Positions 24,501-36,924 of a DNA stretch of 64,000 nt are shown here, piece after piece. Numbering within the stretch: the stretch's first letter is position 1; each line of letters opens with the position of its first letter. A program made the position numbers and the translations under genes. This stretch comes from Linum tenue (taxonomy: Eukaryota > Streptophyta > Magnoliopsida > Malpighiales > Linaceae). The DNA lies in NCBI GenBank assembly GCA_946122785.1, contig CAMGYJ010000003.1, positions 558,001 through 622,000 on the forward strand. Direction: 5' to 3'. The notes beneath the pieces were generated by a model. That model was not told the origin of the DNA. It worked only from the letters and a program-made list of their open reading frames with translations, and did no database searches.

Positions 24501-25576
24501 AGTTCAAAGACAGAAGAAAAGAAAACGCAAACCCATCAATCTGGAGTGCAGAACTTGACCGAGCTGTCAACCCACGGAACGAATAGCAAGTACTGTAATC
24601 CCGAAGAAGAAGTGGTCGAACGACAGGTATGCAGAATTGATTGCCACAGACCGGACTTCCCTACTGCAACCCCAACACAGACCTAGAACTTAATTTTCTA
24701 GATTCAAAAGGAACTTAATTCTCAATTGATTATAATCGCACGATGAAGGAAGAAAATTAAGCAACAATCTACCCACCAATTTAAACGCCACTTCGAGAGA
24801 TCGGTGGGAAGCAATTCGGAGGGGAAGTCGGAGAAGCGGTCGAACGACCGTTTTATGAAAGAAGGGTGCAGTTTTATGTTTCCACTATAAATGATACTCT
24901 ATATGGCAAATGAAAGCTCACCTTATCTGTGATCTGTCCAAATTTAGTTCAGTTGCAGTACAGGGCAAGTCAGCTACCACAAACTTAAGTTCAAGGATCC
25001 AAACTCCTCCCCAAGTTCCCACTCTGCCATCCTCCCCTCTACTCCTCTGTTCTTATTCTCTATTTATACTAACAAAAGCATTAATAGTTAGGACATGAAA
25101 GAGACAACCTAGTTGAAATGGTGGGCCTTCCAAGTTCAGGGTAGGAACTGAATCGGAAATGCACAGTGCAACACCCAAAACAAAATATTGACAATTCAAC
25201 TATCAGTTAGTAAGAGAATAAGTAACTGGAATGCGGAAAGTAAAGCTGAAAGCTGAAATGCATGAGCAGAGCACATATAAATGCAGCAAACCATTGTTAT
25301 TCTAAAGAGCTCAAAACACTTACAATTTGGTTCTTCAACTAACCGACCATGCAAACAAATTTGACGAAATTGAGACATATGTTACTCACTTGATACATAA
25401 TGTGATTCAGGCAAGCAGAAACCACAATTAAATACCACACAACAGTACAGCACCATATAGAAATAGATAAAAGGTGGTATGCATTGAGCGGTACTTACAA
25501 CACTTTGTCTGGAAATTGGTTGAAGTTCCAATGCTTGGACGTCATAAAAAGTGTGAACTCTTCTCTTTTTATCAAC
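21538..25576 (-). CDS. unrecognised minus-strand gene, partial exon model
   Basis: The best-supported exons are 23722-23787 and 21538-21698. Between them the splice phases agree (one base plus two), the acceptors are CAG, the donor is GTGAGA, and the C-terminal exon ends in TAG at 21538-21540. The terminal exon encodes a natural-looking sequence containing CDILIPPLTGYYHHG, QLARDTLKSNFLKLAGL and REQWWAAH. A third plausible exon is 25499-25576 (VDKKRRVHTFYDV..., acceptor GCAG, donor GTAAGT). Other exons must exist, and I could not link or name the protein. AT-rich intervals between would be introns. The 5' end may lie in the GC-rich stretch 26330-26800. Transcript data would be needed to settle the model. 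Confidence 0.4.
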
Positions 25577-25791
25577 CTGCAAAACCAATAGCAAAGGTTA
25601 CAAAAGGTAACACATAGGTGAAGGTCAGCGATGGTATGCATTGAGTGGTACTAACAGCACATTGTAGGGAAATTGGTTGAAGTTCCAATGCTTGGATGTC
25701 ATAAGAAAGTGTGAACTCTTCTCTTTTTATCAACCTGCAAAATCAAAAGCAAAGGTTACAAAAGGTAACACATAGGCGAAGGTCAGCGATG
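25478..25791. repeat. 157-bp tandem duplication spanning a candidate exon
   Basis: Units 25478-25634 and 25635-25791 are nearly identical, each starting TATGCATTGAG. The right unit (upstream in minus-strand sense) has one extra base in the exon and a changed donor (GTTAGT instead of GTAAGT), so only the left unit looks spliceable. Confidence 0.8.
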
Positions 25792-26329
25792 GATGAATCA
25801 AGCTATGAGAGAACAAAGAATCATTTTAAATGTTACAGATAAGGTTATGAAGCTTTCGCCTATGTGTATCAATTGGAGAGAAACATGCCTTCTCATGTGC
25901 AGAATGAAACACTAAGAGGTTCCTTGAGCACTCTCAAATTGTAATTCTAGTAGTGGGTTTAACTTTAACCTCACTAAGTACATAAACAATAAACCAGTTG
26001 GATTTGATTAACGAAATCACAAGCTAAATGAATTTGAAAGCATGAAGAGACCCTTACGCAAGACCAACAGCAAGTCCTCAAGCCACCCGTCTGTTCAATT
26101 CATTCGAGCCACCAACAATGAACACCGACATCATTCTCTGGAACTAAGGCAGAGATTTGGGAGGTGGCCTTCCTAGCACCTGCAAGTAACCATTGGCAAA
26201 TCTTCTGATTGTATATAAGTAGCAAATTCTACTTGTAGAAGTAGAGCACGTTTAGCTTATAACCACATCCCTGGCCTAACGTATCCATATGCCAAACGAA
26301 AACCAGGTTTGAAAACCTCGCCTGCGCGA

Positions 26330-27500
26330 GAAATCGCTCAGCTACAATCCCTAGCCAAGGGCCAAGGCCGCAAACCAAACAATCCCTCCTGTCGTTCCTC
26401 ACCCCCAATCCCTCCCGCCGACGACCTCCGTCCCTCCCCACCCAAATCCCGTTGTTGTTGTCGACCACAGGGAGGAAGAAGAAGAAGAAGGCTGGTAGTT
26501 GTCGCCTCCCTCCGCTGCAAATCGACCGGAGCTGCCGCCAGAGGGAAGACGAAGCGGACAGCAGAAACGCTATGAGGGAGCTTCTCTGAGGACGAACAGT
26601 TCTCTCAATTGGTCGTTCGTCCCGTGGCCTTGTAGCAAATTCACGATACCTCCACTTGGTCGGTCGTCCGGTGATTCAGAATGAGATCGCTAGCAAATAC
26701 GAGCAAAAAATAGGGTTCGTGGCTGGTCGACTGGAGGAGAGGAGTTCGGTGGTTGGCAGGCTTGTTTGCCCTTGCCCGGCCACCGGCAACCACAACCAGC
26801 CTTCCCAATTTGCGATGCCCGGTTCAGTTCAGACGATCATTTTGGGTCTCGCTGAAGACGGAAGGACCAAAACCGTAATTAACCATTTAGAAACGGAAGG
26901 ACCAAAACCGTAATTCACTTCACGTCTTTATCCAATATCTAACAGCAACATAGAGGAATTTACCTCCTTACCCCTAGCCCTTTCACAGACTAAAAGGGGT
27001 ATGATGGTAAAAGCCATGCCTTGTTGTCAGGCGTGGGCTACAAACTCGGGGGAGGGAGAGAAAGGCGACAGATCCGCGCTCTGCTCTCTGCTCCGCTGCT
27101 CTCTGCTCCGCTGTGCTCTTCCAGTCTTCCTTGCTTTTTGCTGCTCGTTCCGACCGACCTCTGGTAGGCTCGCCGAGTCTTTTCTTTTTGATTCCGTCTT
27201 TGCGTTCATTGTGTGCTTGCTGTTCTTCGTTTCTTTACGTTGTTTTCTTGTGGAAAATGGAAACACGACGCTATTCTTCAATTTTTCTTTGCTCAACCTG
27301 ATTTGCTCGCCAGCTCCTGTCTACATCTTTGATGTCGTTGGTTGCATCCCTTCTGTGCTTGCTGCTGTGCTATTCTGCGTTTCATTTTGTTTGTTTTCTT
27401 GTTGGAAAATCGGGATACTCTTTCTTCGTTTCTTCTTTGATTTTCTTCCGGATTATGGGTTTGCCAATTAGTATGCGAATTTTGACGTTTGTTTTGATAC
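26330..27500. other. GC-richer interval without a convincing gene
   Basis: Short frames occur on both strands, but none shows domain-like sequence. It contains pyrimidine-rich stretches (27070-27450) that look like an untranslated leader of a plus-strand gene, and could be a promoter or leader region shared by the flanking transcripts. Confidence 0.3.
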
Positions 27501-27513
27501 TTTAGGCAGTGAG

Positions 27514-27766
27514 AATGCCTGGGATCTCGATCACTTTAGTCGTGGAGGAGACCGCCACTCTGGTCTACCATCCAGACCTCGAGCCGGCGTTCCCCGTGGC
27601 GGACGTGCTGTTCTTGAGCGGGGATGAAGACTTCGCGGTGCTGTACCCGCTGTACTACGGCAGCTCTTTGGAGGCGACGGTGCTCGGACGCTATCTGGAC
27701 TCTGGAGCGCGCCATCCATGCCGGCGAAGGAGTGGTCGCCGATCTGGAGTGATCGGCCGGTGGTGA
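27514..27766 (+). CDS. possible short plus-strand coding exon, unrecognised
   Basis: A GC-rich open segment begins MPGISITLVVEETATLVYHP, preceded by TTTAGGCAG, which could be an acceptor. The sequence after it (VADVLFLSGDEDFAVLYPL) looks protein-like, but the frame ends at 27766 in an arginine-rich tail that does not. It could be the first coding exon of a gene whose remainder was lost, or a fragment. No family is recognised. Confidence 0.25.
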
Positions 27767-28535
27767 GGTCGCTGTTTGTCTGTTTCGTTCTTCTTTTGGG
27801 CTTTTAGTGAAATCCACTTCTTGGGTTGGGTTATGTTTTGTCTATTCGGATATTTGGGCCGTGATGAGTTTTGATATGTGATCTTTTGCTGAGCTTGCTA
27901 TGGATGTTAATTTCTATCTTTGACGTTTTCTACTGCTCAGTTATCTTCTTGACTTGGTTAAAACAAATTTTAACAAGCTTTCACGGTGCATCTTAGACTG
28001 AAACTGAAGATTGTCATTGCGTTCAATCCAACTATCACAGTCTAATTCATATAAAGAATAGGATTTGGTAAAAGAATATTTTGCGGGTCAATATCATATT
28101 CACGAACCTCCTTCTGAATTTGCCACTTTAGCTAGCTATTAGATACTTACTCATCAAGGGATTCACCGGGTTCCAGAAGAACAACACAGTGGCAACAATC
28201 ACCACTACCTTCCATCGTATTCCCAGAAGATGGAACACCAAAAGCAGCAGGAGGAGAACCCAGATGGGGGAATAACCGAATAAGGAACAAAGTATCAATA
28301 AATTTCCTCAAAATCTCCAATCAATGGCAGGCCCTGATACTCCACTCCTTTTGAACCCAGTTCAATGAATAGACAACTCATCCGTTGTTGCTGCTTTGGA
28401 AGTTACATTTACGCTGTTGTTACGAAAATCACTCTCCCGAATACATTACATATAGTAGAATCCGCGATATAAATAATATGCACAATTAGGACAAGTAAAC
28501 CGAATTGCCATAGCTCAATCAAACACATTACGCGA
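27767..28535. other. noncoding spacer
   Basis: AT-rich, with no supported exon. The minus-strand frame at 28150-28280 is open but follows the stop of the candidate gene at 28536-29621, so it may be its 3' untranslated region. Confidence 0.35.
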
Positions 28536-29621
28536 TCATATACCAGAAACATTATCGAACGCAACCTTCTCTGACACGGGGCAGCATATCCTAGTTTCCA
28601 TTGGTACTCCTTGCAAATAATCAGGCTTGTCGTCTGGGAAATATCTCATGCCATTTTGGGTGTCTGAACACAGATGCTCCCACTGCCTGCAAAGAGCCAT
28701 CCATCTAGCTAGTTCCAGATCTTAATTTCTCCATTTTTCCCCTAACCCACAACTCAAACAATTAAGCAAATAACCAAAAATGCCAGTAAGAGAAGAAGAT
28801 CCAAAGTCAACATTGCTGATATGATTGCTTTGGACCTTTGAGATCAGAACCTCTACTGCTTTGTGAAAAGATTCCATGCTCTTCTAAACATTACATGCTC
28901 TTCTAAAGTAGTTAGTCAAGAGAATGAATACCAGCAACACATTAAGATTCAGGAATTAGATGTTAGTCAAAGTTCGGTGATCTTCGATGACTAAAGCTAA
29001 AGCACATTTATGGAATGCTCAAAATGACTTGAAACATGAAATAATGATGATATAGAGTGGGAATGCCATACATTGTATCAGACTACACAATAAACTATCT
29101 GTTGCACAAGGTGGATCAACTTTTGAAATTTACCTGGTACAGAGGACGCCGGTAATCAGAAACAAGCAAGTCCTTTTTCTAAGATGAGTATTATAATTTC
29201 TAAAGAAAGTCAGACAGCTTTTACGATGAGTTGTCCATGTATTTGACTAGTCCGTTCACTGATGATTGAGTTGACTCCTTGCCCATAATATTTTGGAAAA
29301 CAGCCTTGCCACTCATGAAATCCTGCCAAAACAAAGAAAGAACTTCACCTATAGGCTACAGCCACACTTTCGGACCAGGTATAGAGCCAAAACATCTTCC
29401 CATGGACACTGTAGCATGATGCAGAACCAGCTGACCGAACATTTACAAATACCAGTAAGCATACAAGTTACTATCAGGTTCCAAAGAACAGAAAACAGGA
29501 CAGGGAAAAGATAATTGGAGAGTTACCTTCAACTCCAAGACAGGAAGCTGGCATCTGAAGCTGAGACAGCTGAGACTGACTAACAACACTATCAGTATCG
29601 ATGTCATACATGCTCAGAATC
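28536..29621 (-). CDS. unrecognised minus-strand gene fragment, three phase-compatible exons
   Basis: Exons 29527-29621, 29225-29322 and 28536-28682 have CAG acceptors and GT donors (GTAACT, GTAAAA), and their phases join without stops. The last ends in TGA at 28536-28538. Encoded segments include SMYDIDTDSVVSQSQLSQL, GFHEWQGCFPKYYGQG, CSDTQNGMRYFPDDKPDY and VPMETRICCPVSEK. The even amino-acid use and lack of stops argue for a real or recently real gene. The 5' exons were not found and may have been displaced when the duplicated block (from 30600) was joined here. No family recognised. Confidence 0.4.
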
Positions 29622-30599
29622 CTGCAGAAGAAACCAAGCAGACAACCACTACAAGTAGCTTGAGAGTGATAGAAAATCTGACATTAATGTAGTCATTCAG
29701 TTGCCCAAAAGCTGCAACCAGAATCCATAAGCTGTCTCAACATTTACGAACACAATTTGGGGGAACGACAAAACAAACAACTCAAGGGAGAATATATTAA
29801 CTGTAGGTAGACTAAGAAATAAACTACCCCTTGCCCATAAGTGAAGTCAGCTGGTAGAGATAAGCAGATCAAGTTTGCCAAAATGACAAACCTGCTCATA
29901 CTTGATTTATTTTATTCAAGCTCAGTAAGGATGGCTTAGAATGGACAACATAATATAAAGTTCAAGATGGCAATAAGAACACAATGAAAGCATGACTATG
30001 ATCATATGCCTTCCATGAAAGGGAAAAACATTAATGGAAGGAATGACACAGACAATTTAATGTTTCAAAACCTTCATTAGAGAAATCGGCTGCTGCCTAA
30101 GACCACCATTGATCAGATCTATTGATTTGCAGATACAAGCAATTAAACAGTATCTATCTCATTCAGATGGAGATCATCATTCAACTTCAAGGCCAACAGT
30201 ACAACACATAGCTAAATGTCAAGTAAGGAACAAAACTTAACTCGGAATGAGAATTCCAGCAGAGCATGAAATGCATATTCCAAAAGCACAGAAGATCAAG
30301 AGACGCTTGTTTGTGTTCGTACAAGCACGGTAAATATCTGTGCAGTTCAAACCAAAGATGAGCAACTAGGTTCACATCATACAAAGACTTTCCAACAATT
30401 GCAGAGTAGTCTTATGGCTCCTGGACCCAGTTGCATTCTCATTCACTACTACATTGAAAGGCACAAGGAGAATACTTAGCATGTATAGTGCACCAAGTCA
30501 TCCATGCCGGCAGAATCCTTTGGCATCAGATTTTATGATAGCTGCTTTTATGCAAAGCAAAACATAAAAATCTAAAGCTCGTTGCTGCAAATTCTTTTC
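29622..30599. other. spacer before duplication copy 2
   Basis: AT-rich, no supported coding exon or repeat seen. Confidence 0.4.
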
Positions 30600-30786
30600 T
30601 TGTAGCGTTCTTATCGTACATGCCTGGTCAATGAAAATTGCTGCAAATTCTTGATTGCTGTCCAGAATGCCCCAACCACAGCTAAAGATGTACTACACAG
30701 ATTCAGATTCACCAAACAGATCATTATCATCTAGAATGCGAGGGAATCAGTTTTTATTTTTTGATACAAATTCAAAGATGCACAAA

Positions 30787-31985
30787 CTAAATGTGATAAA
30801 GTCGATCATAAAAGTTGTACGCAACTTCCTCCTCATCAAGCAGAGTAGCCTCCTCTTCATCGTCAATCTCTTCATCGTCATCCTCTAAATGCAAGGCATT
30901 CATTAGATTGGGTGGCATCTCAGGTTCAGGTTCGGGTATGGGCGGTGTTCTGTCGAAATCAGTAAAGTGGTATTCTATTGTCTCAAGGTGGAGTCTCGGC
31001 AGATAAGCATATCTCCTTACTATGCTGCCGGCTACGTACATAATCTCTACGAAGCCACTGCATCTAGTCAGTCTCAAATGTATCAAGCTTCGGGTCACGA
31101 TGATCAGCCGGCCACCGGGGCATTGGTTCCTATGATTAGGATCGCCGACGATGCTGCAGTCTTCCAAGGTCAACTCTCGGAGACGCTTGAAACCATAGAT
31201 AAGCTTCCACAGGAATTTCACCTCAATCAACCGCCCCTCTTGCACCACCAGGGATCTCAGAAACCTGATTGATTATATTAGAAGCAATGAAAGAGATGTC
31301 TAGTTAGTTAACTAGCGCGCATAAGAAAAACTAATCAAAATCCCTAAGGTTTGGACACGGTGGTTCAATCATCTTACATAAAGCTGCAGGGGCTGGCGAA
31401 TTGGAACTTGAAGATGTCCATGTCGCAGTTCCGCAGGGTCAAGTGTTTGAGAAGCTCCTGCCGCCTTCTTCCCGACAAAAGGCTGCTCAGGGAGAGTCCG
31501 TGGGGAGGCTGTGGCTGCGGGCGGCTTAGAAAGGACACGACTTTGGAGCGGCAGCAGATGCAGGCGCCGTCCACCAATGGCGCCGTGATTTTGGATCTGT
31601 CCTTATTGAATTCGATCCATCCGCAATTGGGATCCTCCGGGTCAAAATTCAGCCCCAGAGAGTCGATGGAGAACTCGGTACGGCGGTATCGCAGCCGGGT
31701 GCGGGCCGGGCGGAGAGGGAAGGGCTCTCGCCGGCGGATGACCTGGTCGACCCAGCTCAGGAATTCACCCACGGTGTCGAAGCACGAGATTGGGTAACCG
31801 TCGGGCATGAACTTGGTGATGCCGTTGCCGGTGAAGTGGCTGTTCGGCAACGCCGGCGACCTCCACTGACTCCGCCATCGCCGGGAGAGGACGCTGGTCC
31901 TCGCCGCCTCGTCAAGCGGCAGCGCGATGGCTATCTTGCCCAGTAGCTCCGCCGGCAATTTGCCAAAGTAAGGATCTCCGTCCAT
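30787..31985 (-). CDS. F-box/LRR-like protein C, apparently intact (361 aa, 2 exons)
   Basis: Exon 1 is 31378-31985 and exon 2 is 30787-31264; donor GTAAGA, acceptor CAG, split phase consistent, no internal stop. I chose MDGDPYFGKL as the start because it is shared by all four family copies; an in-frame ATG lies 12 codons upstream. The N-terminal F-box (LPAELLGKIAIALPLDEA...SVLSRRWRSQW, residues about 7-42) should bind SKP1. The next ~160 residues are family-specific. Exon 2 adds a leucine-rich segment (ELTLEDCSI, LIHLRLTRCSGF), then a proline/glutamate stretch and a strongly acidic tail (EDDDEEIDDEEEATLLDEEE). It is presumably an SCF ubiquitin-ligase adaptor with unknown target. It is the only one of four copies with both exons and an unbroken frame. 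Confidence 0.75.
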
Positions 31986-32286
31986 TCTCAATTCTCTAAA
32001 ATTGTTATTAGCTTGAAACACAGATCGTGAATTCGAGATGGTGTCTCCCTCCCCTGTTCAACACTCGGTCATATTTACAGATAGAACTTGAACTTGGAAG
32101 CAGGTTCGGACTTCGGAGTCGGAGTCGGAATCTGTAATCCCAAAGGAGAAGGAAAAGAAAAAACAGAAGAAAGAAACAAGTCAAACCCAAACCTCAGAGC
32201 CCGTCTCCCCCAACTCCATTCTTCTGGGCTCTGGCCCATCTCGTAGCCCAAACCTATAGTTTACTTGTCAAACGATCCAAAAAATA

Positions 32287-35200
32287 GGTTAGGCCTTAAA
32301 CCCCATTTTTTAAGAGGGATCTTAAAGCAATTCTATTGGCTGCTGGAATTTTAGGTAATTATCAGGGAGTTATTGGTTAAGTAGTTAATAAGGGTTTTTT
32401 AGGAATTATATTTAATAATAAAATTATAATAATTAACCTATTATTAGTCCACGTATTATTCCTAAATCTCATTCCGCAACCCCAGCCAAAACGTCGATCT
32501 CCACAAAGTTCACCTATGTCTCCTCGTTTCCCTTGTCGTTTGTCCGGCTTCCAACGTCCCTCACGTCCGTCGTCAATCCCTTCCTTCGTTCATCCTTGGC
32601 CCCTCGTCGTTAATCTTTCGTCGCCGTTTCTATCGCAGTTCTCCGTCAATAGCAAGCTTCTTGTCAGCTTTCACCCGTGCCGTCGATTTCTGACTTGCCG
32701 TCGAGTTCTCGTCGAGGTCACTGAAAGCTCCGGCTTCCAGCCCTACAACGTCCGTGTATCCTATTCGAGTTCCGTCAATACAAAGCTTTTTGTTTCTGTC
32801 AACAGCGACATAGATCAAGCTTCCGACATCGCTCACATCCGTTGTCGTTCCTTTCCGTCGTCGATCACGTCGTCAGCTTCCGGCGTTGCCCACATCCGTT
32901 GTCGGTACCTTCTTTTTCTCGCTTGTTATTGTTTTTAATGTTTAGGTTTTTCGTTTGTTTCATAGTTTTAGGGTTTTCGTTGTTTGCTAATTGTTTTGTT
33001 GTTATTAAGGTTATCGGACATGCTTTTAATTACATTGTATTGCGTTATTAACTTTTTATGGTCGTTTTTAAAATTAGTAAATATGAAATTGTTTTTACAA
33101 TTTGTTGGTACTCGAAATTGATGCACTAATACAGTTTATTATCAATTTAAATCGCGATAATTTGTAATTTTTTAAAGGGCTAGGTCAATATTTTTTTCCC
33201 GGCCACAATACAACCATATTTATTTCATTATTAACAATTTAGTTTATGTTTGTAACTTTGTCCAATGACATTATCAACAACCAAGTATGTTACTAATTAT
33301 GCTGCTTTCTTATTAATGGCGTACATAATCCTTTTTAATAATGTTATTATATGCCATGTATTTTTTTTAATGTTTCGTTTTGTTTTTGACATTAGAAATA
33401 GTGAATTTTTGTTTTCAATTCGTGGTACTTGAAGTTCATTCAGTATACTATCATGCTCAACATTTTTTTGTTCTTGTTTTTATTTGTCGAGTCTTAGGTT
33501 ATTAATATATTTATGTGTAATTTGTATTATTTGTATTGCTCCACAATATGTCGTATACAAAGAATACATTGCGTAAGAGAGGTGATCGGGACGATTTGCA
33601 GTCGGTATATGTTGCTTTGCATTTGTATGATTTTTTTGTAAGTGAGGAGAAGGTAGATTTCAATAAGAGTAGGGGCAAGAGACGTTGATGATGATGAGGA
33701 AAATGTTGCAAATGATGATGAAATTATGTAATAGTCGATAACATTAATGACAGTGATAATCATATGCATAAATGTTGATAACGTTGCTCCCAAATATATA
33801 ATATTGTGGCCAGCTATTTTGAGTGTATTTATAAATAATGTTTTGAGATATATTAATAATTTTCTGCTATTTCATTGAAAAATTCATCTCAAAAAATGAT
33901 AATGTTCTGCTATTTCGACTGTACTCATTAATTATGGTTTGATATTTATTAATATTGTTCTACTATTGCATTGATAAATTCATAGCAAAAAAAAAAATCG
34001 ATAATTAACTCATATGACTAACTCCGCCAATAGAACATATCAATGTATGTTTCGAACCATGGAATAATAAAACGTCAAATGATAATCGACCCTAAAAATG
34101 TCAAAAATAAACTAGCATTCAGCTCTCCTCATGCTGATGTAGACGAGGTTATTCCACAAGAACTTCCATCCGTGCTTTCTTGCACCATTCCAAAACTCTA
34201 GGAAAGTGAGAGCATAAGCACCATAGGAAGTGCCGCTTGACTGCCTGAACCCAAGGACAGACTCCCATATGAACTTATCGAAATTTATCTCTCATTTCAC
34301 TTGCCAGCCACAAAAAGCAATGACATACAGGACAAATTTCTTCCCCATCAGTTCGTACTGTTATTTTTCCCCACTTCAGGCAAGCTTTGCATAAATTGGA
34401 ATTGCTTCTTTCGTATATCAACACAATAGACAACAAAGTGTGTGCCGATGCACAAAGGAAAAACCACTGCAAAAGAGAATGTATGTGGAAATTGTTAAAA
34501 TGGTGGATAAAACGTTAATAATACGGCAGTTAAAAGAACAAAATGAATAAATTCGATCCATTAAAAATCACAAATTGATAAAGGTTTTTTAAATAATTAT
34601 CACACCACTACACTATTGTTAATTTTATTGTTTGAATTCTTAACAAGTGACTACATCGCTATGACAATACGTGGATCACTTAATCTGAGGTTTCCACAAA
34701 GTTATTAACACACTATAGTTACAATTTTAACAATATTCAACCGCGTTATCAACCCATATTATTATGCCTTATTAACCAATAATGCGACTATTATCAATTA
34801 TATTACTACAATTATTAACAGGAAATGATATCGCTATGAAAACGTGATAACTAGTACATTTAAAAAAAAATTCCCTCCCTTATTAACATTTTCAATTACT
34901 TTATTAATAGAATTTTCAACTTCGGCAACATTGCCAAGCCCATATTTTTAAGCATAATTAACCGACCAGTACACTATTATTAATTTTATTACTTACATTA
35001 TTAACGGGTAACTACATTGCCATGACAATACGGGGAGCCTTTAATCTAAGGTTTTGATCAACGTTATTAACACACTAAAGTTACAATTTTAATAGTATTC
35101 AACCACGTTATCAACTCATATTATTAAACTTTATTAACCGATCACACAACTATTATTAATTATATTGTTGCAATTATTAATAGAAAATTATATCGATGTG

Positions 35201-36307
35201 ACAATGTGTTAATCAGTACATTTCAACTTTGTTCCCTCCATTATTAACATTTTCATGTTACACTATTAATATAATTTTCAAGTTCACCAACATTGTCAGC
35301 CCATACTATTTTATTATACATAATTAACCGAACACTAACCTATTATTAATTTTACTAACTTGAATTATTTAACTACATCAATATTACACTACGAGAAGCC
35401 TTTAATCTGATGTATCCAGCAACGTTATTAACACATTACAGTAACAATTTTAATAATATTCAACCACATTATCAATCCATATTATTACACCTTAATAATC
35501 GAAAACGACACTATTATTACTTATAATATTACAATTATTAACCGGTAACTACATCGATTTAACAACGTCATCAGCCATCACCACTACATATCAGCTTTCT
35601 TCCATGCCATATTAACATTTTCACATTTCGTTATTAATATCATTGATAACACACACAAAAATGACGAGATCACAAATACTTATCAACAATTAAGCTTTCA
35701 ACTTGAGAGGAGATCATCTAATACCTTTCAACGAAAACCACAACCAACGAAAAACAACAATTAAGCTTTCACATATATATATCACCCAAACAACATAAAA
35801 ACTTTCATACCAAAATCAAAAGGCAGTGCACGTTCCATACCACCGCCGGTTGCTCAACCACCAGACGTCGGCCGTGTTCGTCGGAAAAGGCAATGACGGG
35901 GCAACTAATAAGCTGGGATTGTCGGAGCACTAAGCGGCGGTTGCGGCGTCCGCCGCTCGCCAGCTACGGACGAGGGAGTCGTGGCCGTACAAGAAAGACA
36001 CGACGAAGGAGAGGACGGCGACGGTTGGAGAGAACGCAGAGAGGGAGAGGATCAATGGTGGGAAGTTCTAGGGTTGGGAGGAGATGCATCTTTTCAAAAT
36101 GGTTTATGGCGGCCTTTTTTGGTTTGTGGGATTAGTTTCCCTTTTTTCCTTTTTATTATACTGTCATTAATTTTTATGTGTATTACATCCTTGCCCTTAT
36201 AGGTAGTTAGCCAATGATTGATGATGATGATCTCTCTCCTCCTCCTATTGGCTGAAATGGGTTTAAGATCCTCCTTAAGAAATAGGACTTAAGGACTGGA
36301 CCTAACC
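32287..36307. mobile_element. 4,021-bp TIR DNA transposon inserted in duplication copy 2
   Basis: The empty site survives in copy 1 (near 8173). The ends GGTTAGG... and ...CCTAACC form imperfect inverted repeats of ~45 bp that share GGATCTTAAA. Flanks are CCAAAAAATA (32277-32286) and CGAAAAAATA (36308-36317), a 10-bp target duplication with one mismatch, which suggests a Mutator-like origin. No transposase is visible. The short open frames (for example 32516-32938) show no recognisable domain. It contains a three-unit tandem array (34610-35650). Confidence 0.8.
34610..35650. repeat. ~361-bp tandem repeat array, about 3 units
   Basis: Equivalent points at 34610, 34971 and 35332 are each 361 bp apart. 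Units are AT-rich, diverged, and full of TTATTAA motifs. The array sits inside the 4-kb TIR element. Confidence 0.8.
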
Positions 36308-36566
36308 CGAAAAAATAGTAGCTTATAACCGATTCGTTGGTCGGAGGAGTTGAGACGAATATTGAATTATTAATATGAACGTATTAATGCTCTTCATTCA
36401 TGTATGCTGTGAGGGCAACATCTCATTAGTAACTTGTCATTAGTTGGTAATGGAATAGGGAATAGTGATATGAATTTGTTTCGGCGTTTAGGATAACAAA
36501 GAAAGCTGCAGAAATAAGACCTACTTCGATTTAATTAAACTTAACAAGAAGAAAACATACTATCTA

Positions 36567-36915
36567 GGGTAATGTCTATTTTTTATCTAAATGACTAAAT
36601 CTTTTTCAGATTCTTTTATATTATCCAAACCTATTAAAATGCTATTAATTAGCCAAATTTTTTGTAATGCATCAAAATATTAGCCATTTTTACGCTATTG
36701 TTAATAATTATGTAACACTTTTCTTAGTTAAAATACTAAAATTTTGGAATGTTGACATTCATGTGTCTCTTCCCAGTTAGTATCATGTTGCCAAGTCAAT
36801 ATTACTAACAAAATTGCTAACTGGAAGTAACATTTGGCTAATTCTTAGTATTTCGATAGGTTTGGATAATATAAAAGAATCCGAAAAAGGTTTGGATAAA
36901 AAATAGACATTACCC
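36567..36915. mobile_element. 349-bp MULE-type MITE, copy 2
   Basis: Same ends and same 9-bp target duplication TACTATCTA (36558-36566, 36916-36924) as the element at 8429-8777. It is a paralogue by duplication rather than an independent insertion. Confidence 0.85.
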
Positions 36916-36924
36916 TACTATCTA

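Noticed and set aside
25320..25378. Candidate exon beginning MSQFRQICLHG
   Set aside because: It has a good GTAAGT donor but no acceptor after the upstream in-frame stop, so I could not place it in a model.
27001..27471. 156-codon Cys/Phe-rich frame
   Set aside because: Pyrimidine-rich leader-like sequence; the frame reads as hydrophobic only because of T-rich codons.
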